DNA of 64,000 nt, from assembly GCF_024029335.1 (NCBI RefSeq), contig NZ_CP097116.1, positions 620,001 to 684,000 of the forward strand, written 5' to 3'. Of this stretch, positions 34,796 through 42,266 are shown piece by piece. The notes under the pieces were generated by a model. It was not told where the DNA came from. It ran no database searches and saw only the letters and a list, made by a program, of their open reading frames with translations. The DNA is from Fructilactobacillus myrtifloralis. GTDB lineage: Bacteria > Bacillota > Bacilli > Lactobacillales > Lactobacillaceae. Both the position numbers and the translations under genes were made by a program. Position 1 is the stretch's first letter. Each line of letters begins with the position of its first letter.

Positions 34796-35815
34796 TCATT
34801 CGTCCGCTTCAAACGCCGTGATTTGTTCCAGCAACGTCGCTTTCGTTGTCGGATCTGCAAACGAATGCCGCATCGCCGTTTGATTGCACCGGCGTAACTG
34901 TTCCTTGGTTAACCCGTTGTGTTGGGCCAGTTGGAAGTATTCTTCCGTGAGGGTTGTGTCTGAGACCGTACGGTTATCAGTATTGATGCAGAGCGCTTGC
35001 CCCTGCCCTAACCACCGCTGCAATGGATAGTCCTCAATCCGGGCCAGGTTGCCCGTTTGACAGTTACTGGTTGGACACCCTTCAATACAAATTTGCCGGT
35101 CAGCTAATAACCGCTCCACGGTTTCATCACCGTTCGCTGCGATGCCGTGCCCAATTCGCTGGCTCCCCGCCTGCACTGCTTCCACCACGTTGTGAGCGCA
35201 GCCACACTCACCCGCGTGCAGGGTCAGTTGGACGCCTAAATCGGAAACGGCCGCCTGTAACGCGTCCTCGTATTCTGGAACAAAGTCATCGGATTCCGGC
35301 CCAGCGAGATCAATCCCGACAAGCTGATCGCGAACCTCATCCAGTTGCTCAAAGTCGTGGTGCACCGCCGCACCATTCTCCGTCCGCATGCCACACACAA
35401 TTAAATTCCCCTTAATTCCATAGGTCCGCTCCCCTTCAGCAATCCCCGCGGCCACCGCTTGAACTGCTTCTGGAATAGTGAGTTGCCCCTGGGTTGATAA
35501 ACTCGGTGCAAACCGCAGCTCTATGTAACAAACTCCGTCTTGATGGGCCTGTTCCATCACGTCATACGCGGCGCGTTGCAGGGCCGGCACCGTTTGTAAA
35601 AACGGCAGCACAAAATCAAAGGTTTGGAGATATTCGCTTAAATCACGGCATTGCCGTGGGCCCACCATCTTGCGGGTTAATTCCATCAAATTGGATTCAA
35701 CTGCCATCCCCTGACTGCGGGCAATTTGCCGTAACGTATGGGGACGAATGGAGCCATCTAGGTGACAATGAAGTTCGGCTTTGGGGAATCTTTGGATCTC
35801 AGCTCGAGTTAACAT
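34796..35815 (-). CDS. add: Adenosine deaminase
   Basis: 339 residues. Zinc ligands in HCHLDGS (about 16-20), HAGECG (His about 191, catalytic Glu 194), QRIGHGIA and INTDNRTVS (about 268). The sequence fits the adenosine deaminase family; the NTDN variant occurs in bacterial members. It converts adenosine to inosine in purine salvage. AAGGAGG precedes the ATG. Its promoter is overlaid by an inverted repeat, suggesting purine- or nucleoside-responsive repression. Confidence 0.9.
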   Translation of the reverse strand: MLTRAEIQRFPKAELHCHLDGSIRPHTLRQIARSQGMAVESNLMELTRKMVGPRQCRDLSEYLQTFDFVLPFLQTVPALQRAAYDVMEQAHQDGVCYIELRFAPSLSTQGQLTIPEAVQAVAAGIAEGERTYGIKGNLIVCGMRTENGAAVHHDFEQLDEVRDQLVGIDLAGPESDDFVPEYEDALQAAVSDLGVQLTLHAGECGCAHNVVEAVQAGSQRIGHGIAANGDETVERLLADRQICIEGCPTSNCQTGNLARIEDYPLQRWLGQGQALCINTDNRTVSDTTLTEEYFQLAQHNGLTKEQLRRCNQTAMRHSFADPTTKATLLEQITAFEADE

Positions 35816-35842
35816 CTTACTTCCTCCTTAGAACAACGGTTG

Positions 35843-35859
35843 CATAAATTGCATTTATG
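35843..35859. promoter_or_regulatory. Inverted repeat over the add promoter
   Basis: CATAAATTGCATTTATG: six-base arms CATAAA/TTTATG around TTGCA. It overlaps the -10 element of the add promoter and is 28 bases before the start codon. The binding protein is unknown. Confidence 0.55.
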
Positions 35860-35885
35860 TTACCGGATTCCAGCATTAAATGCAA
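35857..35885 (-). promoter_or_regulatory. add promoter
   Basis: Minus strand: -35 TTGCAT (35885-35880), 17-base spacer, -10 TAACAT (35862-35857). Confidence 0.6.
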
Positions 35886-35907
35886 CTTGCCTTAAACGCT
35901 CCCCACC

Positions 35908-35944
35908 AAAAAAGGGCGAACCTTCGTCCGGGTTCACCCTTTTT
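35908..35944 (-). terminator. Intrinsic terminator of the ABC-F gene
   Basis: Minus-strand stem AGGGTGAACCC / GGGTTCGCCCT type, followed by six T residues, separating the ABC-F gene from add. Confidence 0.88.
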
Positions 35945-35953
35945 CCATTCGGT

Positions 35954-37495
35954 TTAGTGTAAACTAAGTTTTTCCACGTCAATCGTTTTATCGGCCAGTC
36001 CGGCCGCAAAGCTCGCCTCGTGACTCACGATGATCGCATTTCCGGGGAAGCGTTTGATGGCGGCCTGCAGGGCGGCCTTGGTTTCATCATCCAAGTGGTT
36101 AGATGGTTCATCTAAAATTAAGAAGTTACTCGGGACAAATTCCATTAACGCCAGCTTGACCTTCACCTGTTCCCCTCCGGAGAGGGTGCCAATCGGCTTA
36201 AAGGCGTTGGCCGTGTCCAATCCGACTTGGGCTAACTTGCTCCGAATTTCCTTTTGGGTCAGCTTCGGATACTGATCCTGAATCAGCTGCATCGGCTTTT
36301 GGTTCGGATTGTCCCAGACTAGGTCCTGACTAAAATAGTTTACCTTAGCCGAGGGGGAAAACTCGGCGGAGCCCCCAAGTGCCGGAATGATTCCGAGGAT
36401 ACTTTTAATCAGGGTCGACTTCCCCACTCCGTTAAATCCTTGTAAAACCACCTTTTGATTGGTGTCCACGGAGAAGGTCACCGGTTCTAGCAAGGGGGCG
36501 TCATACCCCACTGATAGTTGATTTACCACCAGTGCATTTTGCGAACCGGTCTCTGAATAAGGGAAGTCAAATTCAGCTTGAATGTTATTCTTCGGTGGTT
36601 CAATCACGTCCATCCGGTCCAACATCTTTTCTCGGGACTTCGCCATGGTGGACCGACTACCGGCCTTGTTCTTTTGAATGAACTTCTTGGCCTTCTCAAT
36701 CTCAACCTGTTGCTTTTCGTACTCACGTTGCTGGGTCTTTTCCTTTTCATCCCGTTGCCGCATCGCTGATTTAAAGTCGCCCCGGTACTTCGTAATCTTC
36801 CCGAAGGCGAGGTTAATGATGCAGTTCGTGACGGGTTCTAGAAAGTCGTAATCATGGGAAATAATCAGAGCGGCGCCATCAAAGTCATTCAGATAGTCCT
36901 CCAACCACTTGATGTGGGCGGTATCCAGGTAGTTGGTCGGCTCATCTAAAAGTAAGACGTCGGGATGTTCCAAAATCAACTTGGCAAGAATGATCTTAGA
37001 CCGTTGTCCCCCACTCATCGTTGCGACTTCTTGTTCCCGCCCCAGGTCATCCAGGCCGAGCCCCGTAATCACTTGTTCAACGCGGGTTTCAACGTCGTAA
37101 AATCCGTTTGCATCGAGTTGCCCGGACAAGCGGGCCGCCTTCTCCATCAAGCGTTCGTCCATTGTTTCGGCGTATTCGGTGTATAACGCCGTCATCCGTT
37201 CGTTCATGGCGTACAAATCGGAAAAGGCGGTGTGCAAGAACTCAATCAGGGTCATCCCCTTGGGAATATCAACGTACTGGTCTAAGTACCCAACTTTCGT
37301 GCCCTTTTGCCACTGGACGGAGCCCGTGACTGGCAGTTCCTGCCCGGTCAAAATTTTGATCAGCGTCGATTTGCCGACCCCATTTTGTCCGACGACCCCC
37401 ATGTGTTCGCCCTTATTTAATTGAAAGTTGGCATTCGAATACAGTTGCTTATCTGCAAAACTCATGCTCAAATTGGATACTTCTAAAAGTGCCAT
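35954..37495 (-). CDS. ABC-F family ATPase (YbiT-like)
   Basis: 513 residues with two ATPase domains and no membrane segments. Domain 1: Walker A GQNGVGKST, signature MSGGQ, Walker B LLLDEPTNYLD. Domain 2: GFNGVGKST, LSGGE, LILDEPSNHLD. A charged linker (~235-300: RDEKEKTQQREYEKQQVEIEK, core QQREYEKQQVEIEKAKKF) joins them. ABC-F proteins bind the ribosomal E site and rescue or regulate translation, some giving antibiotic resistance; short linker length argues for a housekeeping type. Single-gene unit. Confidence 0.9.
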   Translation of the reverse strand: MALLEVSNLSMSFADKQLYSNANFQLNKGEHMGVVGQNGVGKSTLIKILTGQELPVTGSVQWQKGTKVGYLDQYVDIPKGMTLIEFLHTAFSDLYAMNERMTALYTEYAETMDERLMEKAARLSGQLDANGFYDVETRVEQVITGLGLDDLGREQEVATMSGGQRSKIILAKLILEHPDVLLLDEPTNYLDTAHIKWLEDYLNDFDGAALIISHDYDFLEPVTNCIINLAFGKITKYRGDFKSAMRQRDEKEKTQQREYEKQQVEIEKAKKFIQKNKAGSRSTMAKSREKMLDRMDVIEPPKNNIQAEFDFPYSETGSQNALVVNQLSVGYDAPLLEPVTFSVDTNQKVVLQGFNGVGKSTLIKSILGIIPALGGSAEFSPSAKVNYFSQDLVWDNPNQKPMQLIQDQYPKLTQKEIRSKLAQVGLDTANAFKPIGTLSGGEQVKVKLALMEFVPSNFLILDEPSNHLDDETKAALQAAIKRFPGNAIIVSHEASFAAGLADKTIDVEKLSLH

Positions 37496-37554
37496 TAATC
37501 TCCCTCATATTCCGTGTTTTAATCCATAACTCCTACAATAGCATTTGGCCTAAT

Positions 37555-37583
37555 TTGGAGTCAATCCATATTAATGTTATACT
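37555..37583 (+). promoter_or_regulatory. Promoter of the VOC gene
   Basis: -35 TTGGAG (37555-37560), 17-base spacer, -10 TATACT (37578-37583). Confidence 0.6.
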
Positions 37584-37615
37584 GGTATGTATCATTTTGA
37601 AAGGAGTTGAAATAT

Positions 37616-37999
37616 TTGCGCGTACGAGACGTCGATCAAGTGGTGGTCACGGTTGATGAACTGGAAGCCGCCCTGCGGTTTTACCACGAAGTTCTAGACC
37701 TCCCCTTATTAAAGGAAACCGCTGATCAGCTGTTATTCCAGCTCGGAAAACAAACCCTAGTTTGCCAACTCCCGAGTATTTCAGGACTTACTGCTGCTCA
37801 GCCCACGGCCGGGTCAACGGCCTTTAGCATTTTAGCTAAGGATTCCTTAGCCACGATTCAAGCGCACCTAGCCAACTACTTCATTGACATCGTCGCCGGT
37901 CCAATCGAACGGCAAACTGCTAAACACCAGGTCCGCTCCTTGTTCATTCAGGATCCCGCTGGTAACCTACTGGAAATTAAAGAATACCAATCGAATTAA
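37616..37999 (+). CDS. VOC superfamily (glyoxalase-like) protein
   Basis: About 127 residues with the paired beta-alpha-beta fold of the vicinal oxygen chelate superfamily: VVVTVDELEAALRFYHEVLDL near the start (core ELEAALRFYHEVLDL) and FIQDPAGNLLEIKEY at the end with the metal Glu. The substrate is unknown. The start is a TTG at 37616, nine bases after AAGGAG (37601-37606); an in-frame TTG at 37607 abuts the site. A permease gene follows after 35 bases. Confidence 0.8.
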   Translation: MRVRDVDQVVVTVDELEAALRFYHEVLDLPLLKETADQLLFQLGKQTLVCQLPSISGLTAAQPTAGSTAFSILAKDSLATIQAHLANYFIDIVAGPIERQTAKHQVRSLFIQDPAGNLLEIKEYQSN

Positions 38000-38034
38000 C
38001 GTTTTGTTTTAAAGAAAGGATTTCTTCAAACTTT

Positions 38035-39651
38035 ATGGAAAAAAACACTACTAAAGTCAAAAAGACAAAAATGTCCTTATTTAGTGTAGTGATGTTAGCC
38101 CTAAGTTCCATCATTGGTTCTGGGTGGCTCTTTGGATCCTGGGAAGCTGCTAAGATCTCTGGTCCAGCAGCCATTATTTCTTGGATCATCGGAGCCATCG
38201 TGATTGGATCAATCGCCTACGTCTACATTGAATTAGGAACCATGTTCCCCGAAAGTGGGGGGATGAGTAAATACGCCGGTTACACCCACGGTCCACTGCT
38301 CGGATTCATTGCTTCCTGGGCCAACTGGGTCTCCTTGGTTACCCTATTACCAATCGAAGCGGTGGCCGCCGTGCAATACATGAGTTCCTGGCCCTGGAGT
38401 TGGGCCAAATGGACCCACGGCTTTGTTGCCAACGGAACGGTGACCACCCTCGGGTTATTCGCCGTCTTCGTCTTCATCTTGATCTTTACGCTCTTAAACT
38501 ACTGGTCGGTTAACCTGTTAACCCGCTTTACTAGTTTGACTTCAATCTTTAAACTCGTGGTGCCAACCGTGACGATCATCATGCTGCTCGTTTCTGGATT
38601 CCACGCCGGCAACTTTAACAACCCACAGTTCGGTGGTTTCTTACCATACGGAACTGCTCCTATTTTTGCCGCTACCACGGTATCCGGGATTATCTTCTCC
38701 TACAACGCCTTTCAAACAGTGATTAACGTGGGAGACGAAATTACTAACCCGAAGAAAAACATCTGGCGGGGAATCGTGATTGCCCTCCTAATTAGTATCG
38801 TGATTTACGTAATGCTCCAATTTACCTTCATCGGGGCCATCAAGCCTTCGATGTTAGCCCAAGTTGGTTGGCACGGAATTAACTTTGAATCACCTTTCGC
38901 TGACCTGGCCATCATGTTAAACATTCACTGGTTAGTAATCCTCTTGTACTTGGATGCCTTCGTTTCACCATTTGGGACCGGAGTTTCCTTCGTGGCCTCA
39001 ACTAGTCGGACCCTGGCCGCCATGACGCAAACCGGTCACTTACCGAAGTTCTTAGGGAAGATGAACCAAAAATGGGGAACTCCCCGGATTGCCATGATTG
39101 CCAACTGGATTATCAGTTGTATCTTGGTTTCCGTCTTTAAAAACTGGGCCGTCTTAGCCAGTGTAATTTCTACCTCGACTTTGATTGCCTACCTGACGGG
39201 TCCGGTAACCTTGGTAGCCCTCCGGCGCCATGCTCCCGAATTCAAACGGCCCGTGCGGATTAACATTGCCAACATCATTGCGCCAATGGCCTTTGTCCTC
39301 GCTAGTTTAGCGATTTACTGGGCAATGTGGCCAACCACGGTGGAAGTTATCCTTGTGATCGCCCTCGGGTTGCCATTCTACTTCTTCTATGAAGGAAAGC
39401 TTAACTGGAAGGATTCGAAAAAGAAGTTCAACGGAAGCCTTTGGATGCTCGTTTACCTAGTCTTCATGTCGTTCTTCTCGTACATCGGTTCTACGCCATT
39501 CCACGGTCAAAACTGGGTTCACTATCCATTTGACTTCGTGATTATCATCATCGCATCCCTCTTGTTCTACTTCTGGGGGGTTAACAGTTACCAAAACACC
39601 GATGAAATGACCCACGCTAAGCAAGTTAATGACAAAGTAAAACCAAACTAA
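38035..39651 (+). CDS. APC family amino acid permease
   Basis: 538 residues with about fourteen membrane helices. The first helix contains SSIIGSGWLFG, the APC binding motif, and WEAAKISGPAAIISWIIGA follows (core SGPAAIISWIIG). It is longer than the SteT and AAT permeases in this window and clearly a different subgroup. The nearest ribosome binding site (AAAGGA at 38015-38020) is 14 bases from the ATG, which is long, so translation may be weak or coupled to the VOC gene. The substrate is unknown. Confidence 0.85.
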   Translation: MEKNTTKVKKTKMSLFSVVMLALSSIIGSGWLFGSWEAAKISGPAAIISWIIGAIVIGSIAYVYIELGTMFPESGGMSKYAGYTHGPLLGFIASWANWVSLVTLLPIEAVAAVQYMSSWPWSWAKWTHGFVANGTVTTLGLFAVFVFILIFTLLNYWSVNLLTRFTSLTSIFKLVVPTVTIIMLLVSGFHAGNFNNPQFGGFLPYGTAPIFAATTVSGIIFSYNAFQTVINVGDEITNPKKNIWRGIVIALLISIVIYVMLQFTFIGAIKPSMLAQVGWHGINFESPFADLAIMLNIHWLVILLYLDAFVSPFGTGVSFVASTSRTLAAMTQTGHLPKFLGKMNQKWGTPRIAMIANWIISCILVSVFKNWAVLASVISTSTLIAYLTGPVTLVALRRHAPEFKRPVRINIANIIAPMAFVLASLAIYWAMWPTTVEVILVIALGLPFYFFYEGKLNWKDSKKKFNGSLWMLVYLVFMSFFSYIGSTPFHGQNWVHYPFDFVIIIIASLLFYFWGVNSYQNTDEMTHAKQVNDKVKPN

Positions 39652-39660
39652 TATCACAGC

Positions 39661-39695
39661 AGAATGGCATGGGAATTTAACTCCCATGCCATTCT
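39661..39695. terminator. Strong hairpin without a T-run, probable terminator
   Basis: AGAATGGCATGGGA pairs perfectly with TCCCATGCCATTCT (14 base pairs, seven-base loop) right after the permease stop. There is no T-tract, so it may instead stabilise the message. Confidence 0.7.
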
Positions 39696-39728
39696 TCAAC
39701 TCACTTGAAATGGATGGAGGAGAGCTTA

Positions 39729-40337
39729 ATGCAAAAACCAGATCCAGAATCAAGGTACCAACGCTATAACTTTGGCAACCAAGCAGCTGACCAACCCCAG
39801 CAAAAGCAGCCCCGGATTTGGCCGTGGATTCTAATGCTCGTGGTTGTTGTCTTAGTCCTCGCGTTTGGGCTACGGTATGCGATTAGTAAGACCAACAAGG
39901 CGAAAGCGACGCAACCCCGCACGCACCAAACCATGCGGTCAAAACCCAAGACTAAAGCCACGACTAAGCCAGCGCAATCTGACACTAACAAGAAGCAGCC
40001 AGCCCAGGATACAACTACCGCGGAGCAGGATACGGGGAATTCCGGGACGGCGCAAGCTACAACTGACGCTGATGATAACCAGTCCGCGCCAGCAACCAGC
40101 ACGGAAACTACCCCCGCAACGAAATCGACGGCAAAGGCCACGGATGATCATGACGCCATCTCAACTAGTCACGAACCGACCTCCAACGATTTTAGTCAAC
40201 CGCGGACGTTTAGTTCGGTCGAAGATGCCAAAAACTGGGCGAAAGCAACCCAATCACAGTGGTTAGCCGCTGGTTACAATAACTATACCGTTACGCAAAA
40301 CGGCCAAAATTTTTACGTATTAGTCTTTACTAAATAA
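39729..40337 (+). CDS. Membrane-anchored protein with Thr/Lys-rich stalk
   Basis: 202 residues. A charged cytoplasmic start (1-33), one membrane helix (WPWILMLVVVVLVLAFGL), a ~100-residue low-complexity Thr/Lys/Ala/Gln linker, then a ~45-residue C-terminal domain (SSVEDAKNWAKATQSQWLAA, then GYNNYTVTQNGQNFYVLVF). The tail looks like a small extracellular module; no name can be given. GGAGGAG precedes ATG 39729. The stop codon is inside the terminator stem. Confidence 0.72.
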   Translation: MQKPDPESRYQRYNFGNQAADQPQQKQPRIWPWILMLVVVVLVLAFGLRYAISKTNKAKATQPRTHQTMRSKPKTKATTKPAQSDTNKKQPAQDTTTAEQDTGNSGTAQATTDADDNQSAPATSTETTPATKSTAKATDDHDAISTSHEPTSNDFSQPRTFSSVEDAKNWAKATQSQWLAAGYNNYTVTQNGQNFYVLVFTK

Positions 40338-40365
40338 GAAGTGCTTCGGCACTTCTTATTTTTTT
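40333..40365 (+). terminator. Intrinsic terminator with TTCG tetraloop
   Basis: AATAAGAAGTGC pairs with GCACTTCTTATT around TTCG, followed by a T-run. It contains the stop codon of the upstream gene. Confidence 0.92.
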
Positions 40366-40390
40366 CATTTCACGCCAATTAAGTTATAAT
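40362..40390 (+). promoter_or_regulatory. Promoter of the PEBP gene
   Basis: -35 TTTTCA (40362-40367), 17-base spacer, -10 TATAAT (40385-40390). The -35 begins in the T-run of the preceding terminator. Confidence 0.65.
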
Positions 40391-40414
40391 AAAACAAAAA
40401 GGAGGCGTTTCGAG

Positions 40415-40924
40415 ATGAAAATTAACGTTCCTCTCCAAGCTGGATTCTTACCAGATCGTTATACCAAACACGCTGACGCAGCGGATAAAATTGGCACCTA
40501 TCCGGTAGTTTCTTTTCCAATTGAATTTCAGAATGTTCCGAGTGAAGCGGCTTCCTTAGCGTTCACACTCCTGGATCCCGATTCGATTCCGGTCTGTGGC
40601 TTTGAATACATCCACTGGGTGGTCGCTAATCTAGATCCCCAGCTGACTGAATTGCCAGCCAATGCGAGTCAATCTGGCGTCGTTGCGATGACGTATGGTA
40701 ACAACAGTTTAGCTGGTGGGCTCTTAAACGTTACCGATCAGCAACTAAACCGGCACTACCTCGGGCCGACCCCACCGGATCAACCCCACAACTATCGGTT
40801 AACCGTCTACGCGCTCGACCAAAAGTTAGCGTTACCAGACGGCTTCTGGCTCAACCAATTAGAAAGTAAGCTGACTGGTCATGTCCTTGCTACCGCAACG
40901 GCCATCCTACCAGTAAAGAACTAG
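40415..40924 (+). CDS. YbhB/YbcL-type Raf kinase inhibitor-like (PEBP) protein
   Basis: 169 residues. The PEBP ligand-site motifs are present: LLDPDSIPVCGFEYIHWVVANL (core DPDSIP...YIHWVV, about residues 50-67) and LGPTPPDQPHNYRLTVYAL (core GPTPPDQPHNYRLTVYA). Bacterial members are cytoplasmic with unclear ligands. AAAGGAGG precedes the ATG. The Usp gene follows after eleven bases, so they form a unit. Confidence 0.88.
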   Translation: MKINVPLQAGFLPDRYTKHADAADKIGTYPVVSFPIEFQNVPSEAASLAFTLLDPDSIPVCGFEYIHWVVANLDPQLTELPANASQSGVVAMTYGNNSLAGGLLNVTDQQLNRHYLGPTPPDQPHNYRLTVYALDQKLALPDGFWLNQLESKLTGHVLATATAILPVKN

Positions 40925-40935
40925 GGGGAATCACT

Positions 40936-41403
40936 ATGTACAATGAATACAAACACATTTTAGTTCCAGTGGATGGCTCGAAGTTAGCCGAAGCCGCCCT
41001 CTTCAAGGCCGCGGAAGTGGCAATTCGGAACGAAGCCAGGTTAGACGTCTTAAACGTTTTAAACACCACTAGTTTCGGCTTTTCGTACGGGGTCGTTGAT
41101 GGTGATGCCATTACCGACATGGTAAACGACGAACTTGATTACCTCAAAAAACTGATTCAACGGGTGAAAAAAGCCACAGGCATCGAAGATATCCACATGC
41201 ACCTGCGGTTTGGGAGTCCTCGGAACGTGATTACCTATGATTTTCCCCACGATTATCAAGTGGACCTGATCATGATGGGGGCGACCGGAAAGAACGCGGT
41301 TTCGCGCCTCCTCGTTGGTTCCGTAACGAGTTTTGTTAATACCCACGCCCGTTGTGACGTCGCGGTTGTCCGGACGGGCATGGATAACCAAACTGCTGAA
41401 TAA
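40936..41403 (+). CDS. Universal stress protein (UspA family)
   Basis: 155 residues. It starts with YKHILVPVDGSKLAE and ends with the ATP-binding motif GATGKNAVSRLLVGSVTSFV (G-x2-G-x9-G-S pattern). It is thus an ATP-binding-type Usp. Co-transcribed with the PEBP gene and closed by its own terminator. Confidence 0.9.
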   Translation: MYNEYKHILVPVDGSKLAEAALFKAAEVAIRNEARLDVLNVLNTTSFGFSYGVVDGDAITDMVNDELDYLKKLIQRVKKATGIEDIHMHLRFGSPRNVITYDFPHDYQVDLIMMGATGKNAVSRLLVGSVTSFVNTHARCDVAVVRTGMDNQTAE

Positions 41404-41424
41404 ATCGTTTTAACCCTGTAATTT

Positions 41425-41455
41425 GCTTACTGGAAATTTTCAGTAAGCTTTTTTT
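41425..41455 (+). terminator. Intrinsic terminator of the PEBP-Usp unit
   Basis: GCTTACTG pairs with CAGTAAGC across an eight-base loop, followed by seven T residues. Confidence 0.88.
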
Positions 41456-41483
41456 CTGGCTACTACCGAAAGGAGCTGGGAGC

Positions 41484-42137
41484 ATGGAGCTTGCCCAACG
41501 TTTAAAAGCAGCCCGCACACAACAACACCTGACCCAGCAGGAGGTCGCCGCCCACATGCACGTTTCCAGAAAAACCGTGTCTAGTTGGGAAACCGGACGC
41601 AGTACAGCTAACTTAGACGTGCTGCACGAGCTCGCGGACCTGTACCAGGTCGACTTACCCACGCTCCTTGGTGAACCCGCTCCCAGTCAGACGACAACGA
41701 CCCATCGTTACAGAGACCGATTCATTCGGTATAAACGCTGGGGGTACTTTAGTAAGTACGCCTACTTTGGCACCGTGAGCTTTACCATGCTGGGCCTATT
41801 ACTGTTAGTACTTCCGTATCGGGGCACGAGCCTGTTGCTGGTGCCGCCCCTCGTTTTGACCCTCGGAATCATCATTCTGTACGAGCAAAACTGGTGGACG
41901 ATCACAACCAACCGCCCCCTGCTGTGGAAATTAGGGGTGGTGACGCCCGTCCTGTTTGTCACTTTATATCTAACCGGCTACTTATTGAACCAATACGTCT
42001 ACCACTCACCGGCATTTATGCATACCCCTGCCAACTGGTTGGGCTTACTCCTGCTGGCAGGAACCGTCACCGCGGGCGCATTGATGACGATCATTTTCCC
42101 GCTCAAACGCCTCACCGTGCGGCGTTCATCCCTGTAA
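41484..42137 (+). CDS. XRE family regulator with C-terminal membrane domain
   Basis: 217 residues. The helix-turn-helix (LTQQEVAAHMHVSRKTVSSWE, core QEVAAHMHVSRKTVSSWE) occupies residues ~5-60. A linker and four membrane helices (~92-112, 117-132, 148-168, 182-205) follow. A DNA-binding domain tethered to the membrane suggests sensing of an envelope or membrane signal. AAGGAG precedes the ATG. It sits just upstream of asnB in the same direction; the gap holds 12-base repeats. Confidence 0.83.
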   Translation: MELAQRLKAARTQQHLTQQEVAAHMHVSRKTVSSWETGRSTANLDVLHELADLYQVDLPTLLGEPAPSQTTTTHRYRDRFIRYKRWGYFSKYAYFGTVSFTMLGLLLLVLPYRGTSLLLVPPLVLTLGIIILYEQNWWTITTNRPLLWKLGVVTPVLFVTLYLTGYLLNQYVYHSPAFMHTPANWLGLLLLAGTVTAGALMTIIFPLKRLTVRRSSL

Positions 42138-42167
42138 CTGCTGATGTAACCGGGGATGTAACCGTTA
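42132..42167 (+). repeat. Three 12-base direct repeats upstream of asnB
   Basis: TGTAAC recurs at 42132, 42144 and 42156 with an exact 12-base period; the second and third units share GATGTAACCG. The first overlaps the end of the XRE gene. Possible binding site array for a regulator of asnB. A palindrome AGTGATTTCACT follows at 42184-42195. Confidence 0.55.
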
Positions 42168-42266
42168 ATTAGACAAATATCGCAGTGATTTCACTGGAAA
42201 AATAATTTAAATTACGTACAATTAATAATAGAGTCTTTAATTGATAAGAAAAAGGAGAAGCTTACT

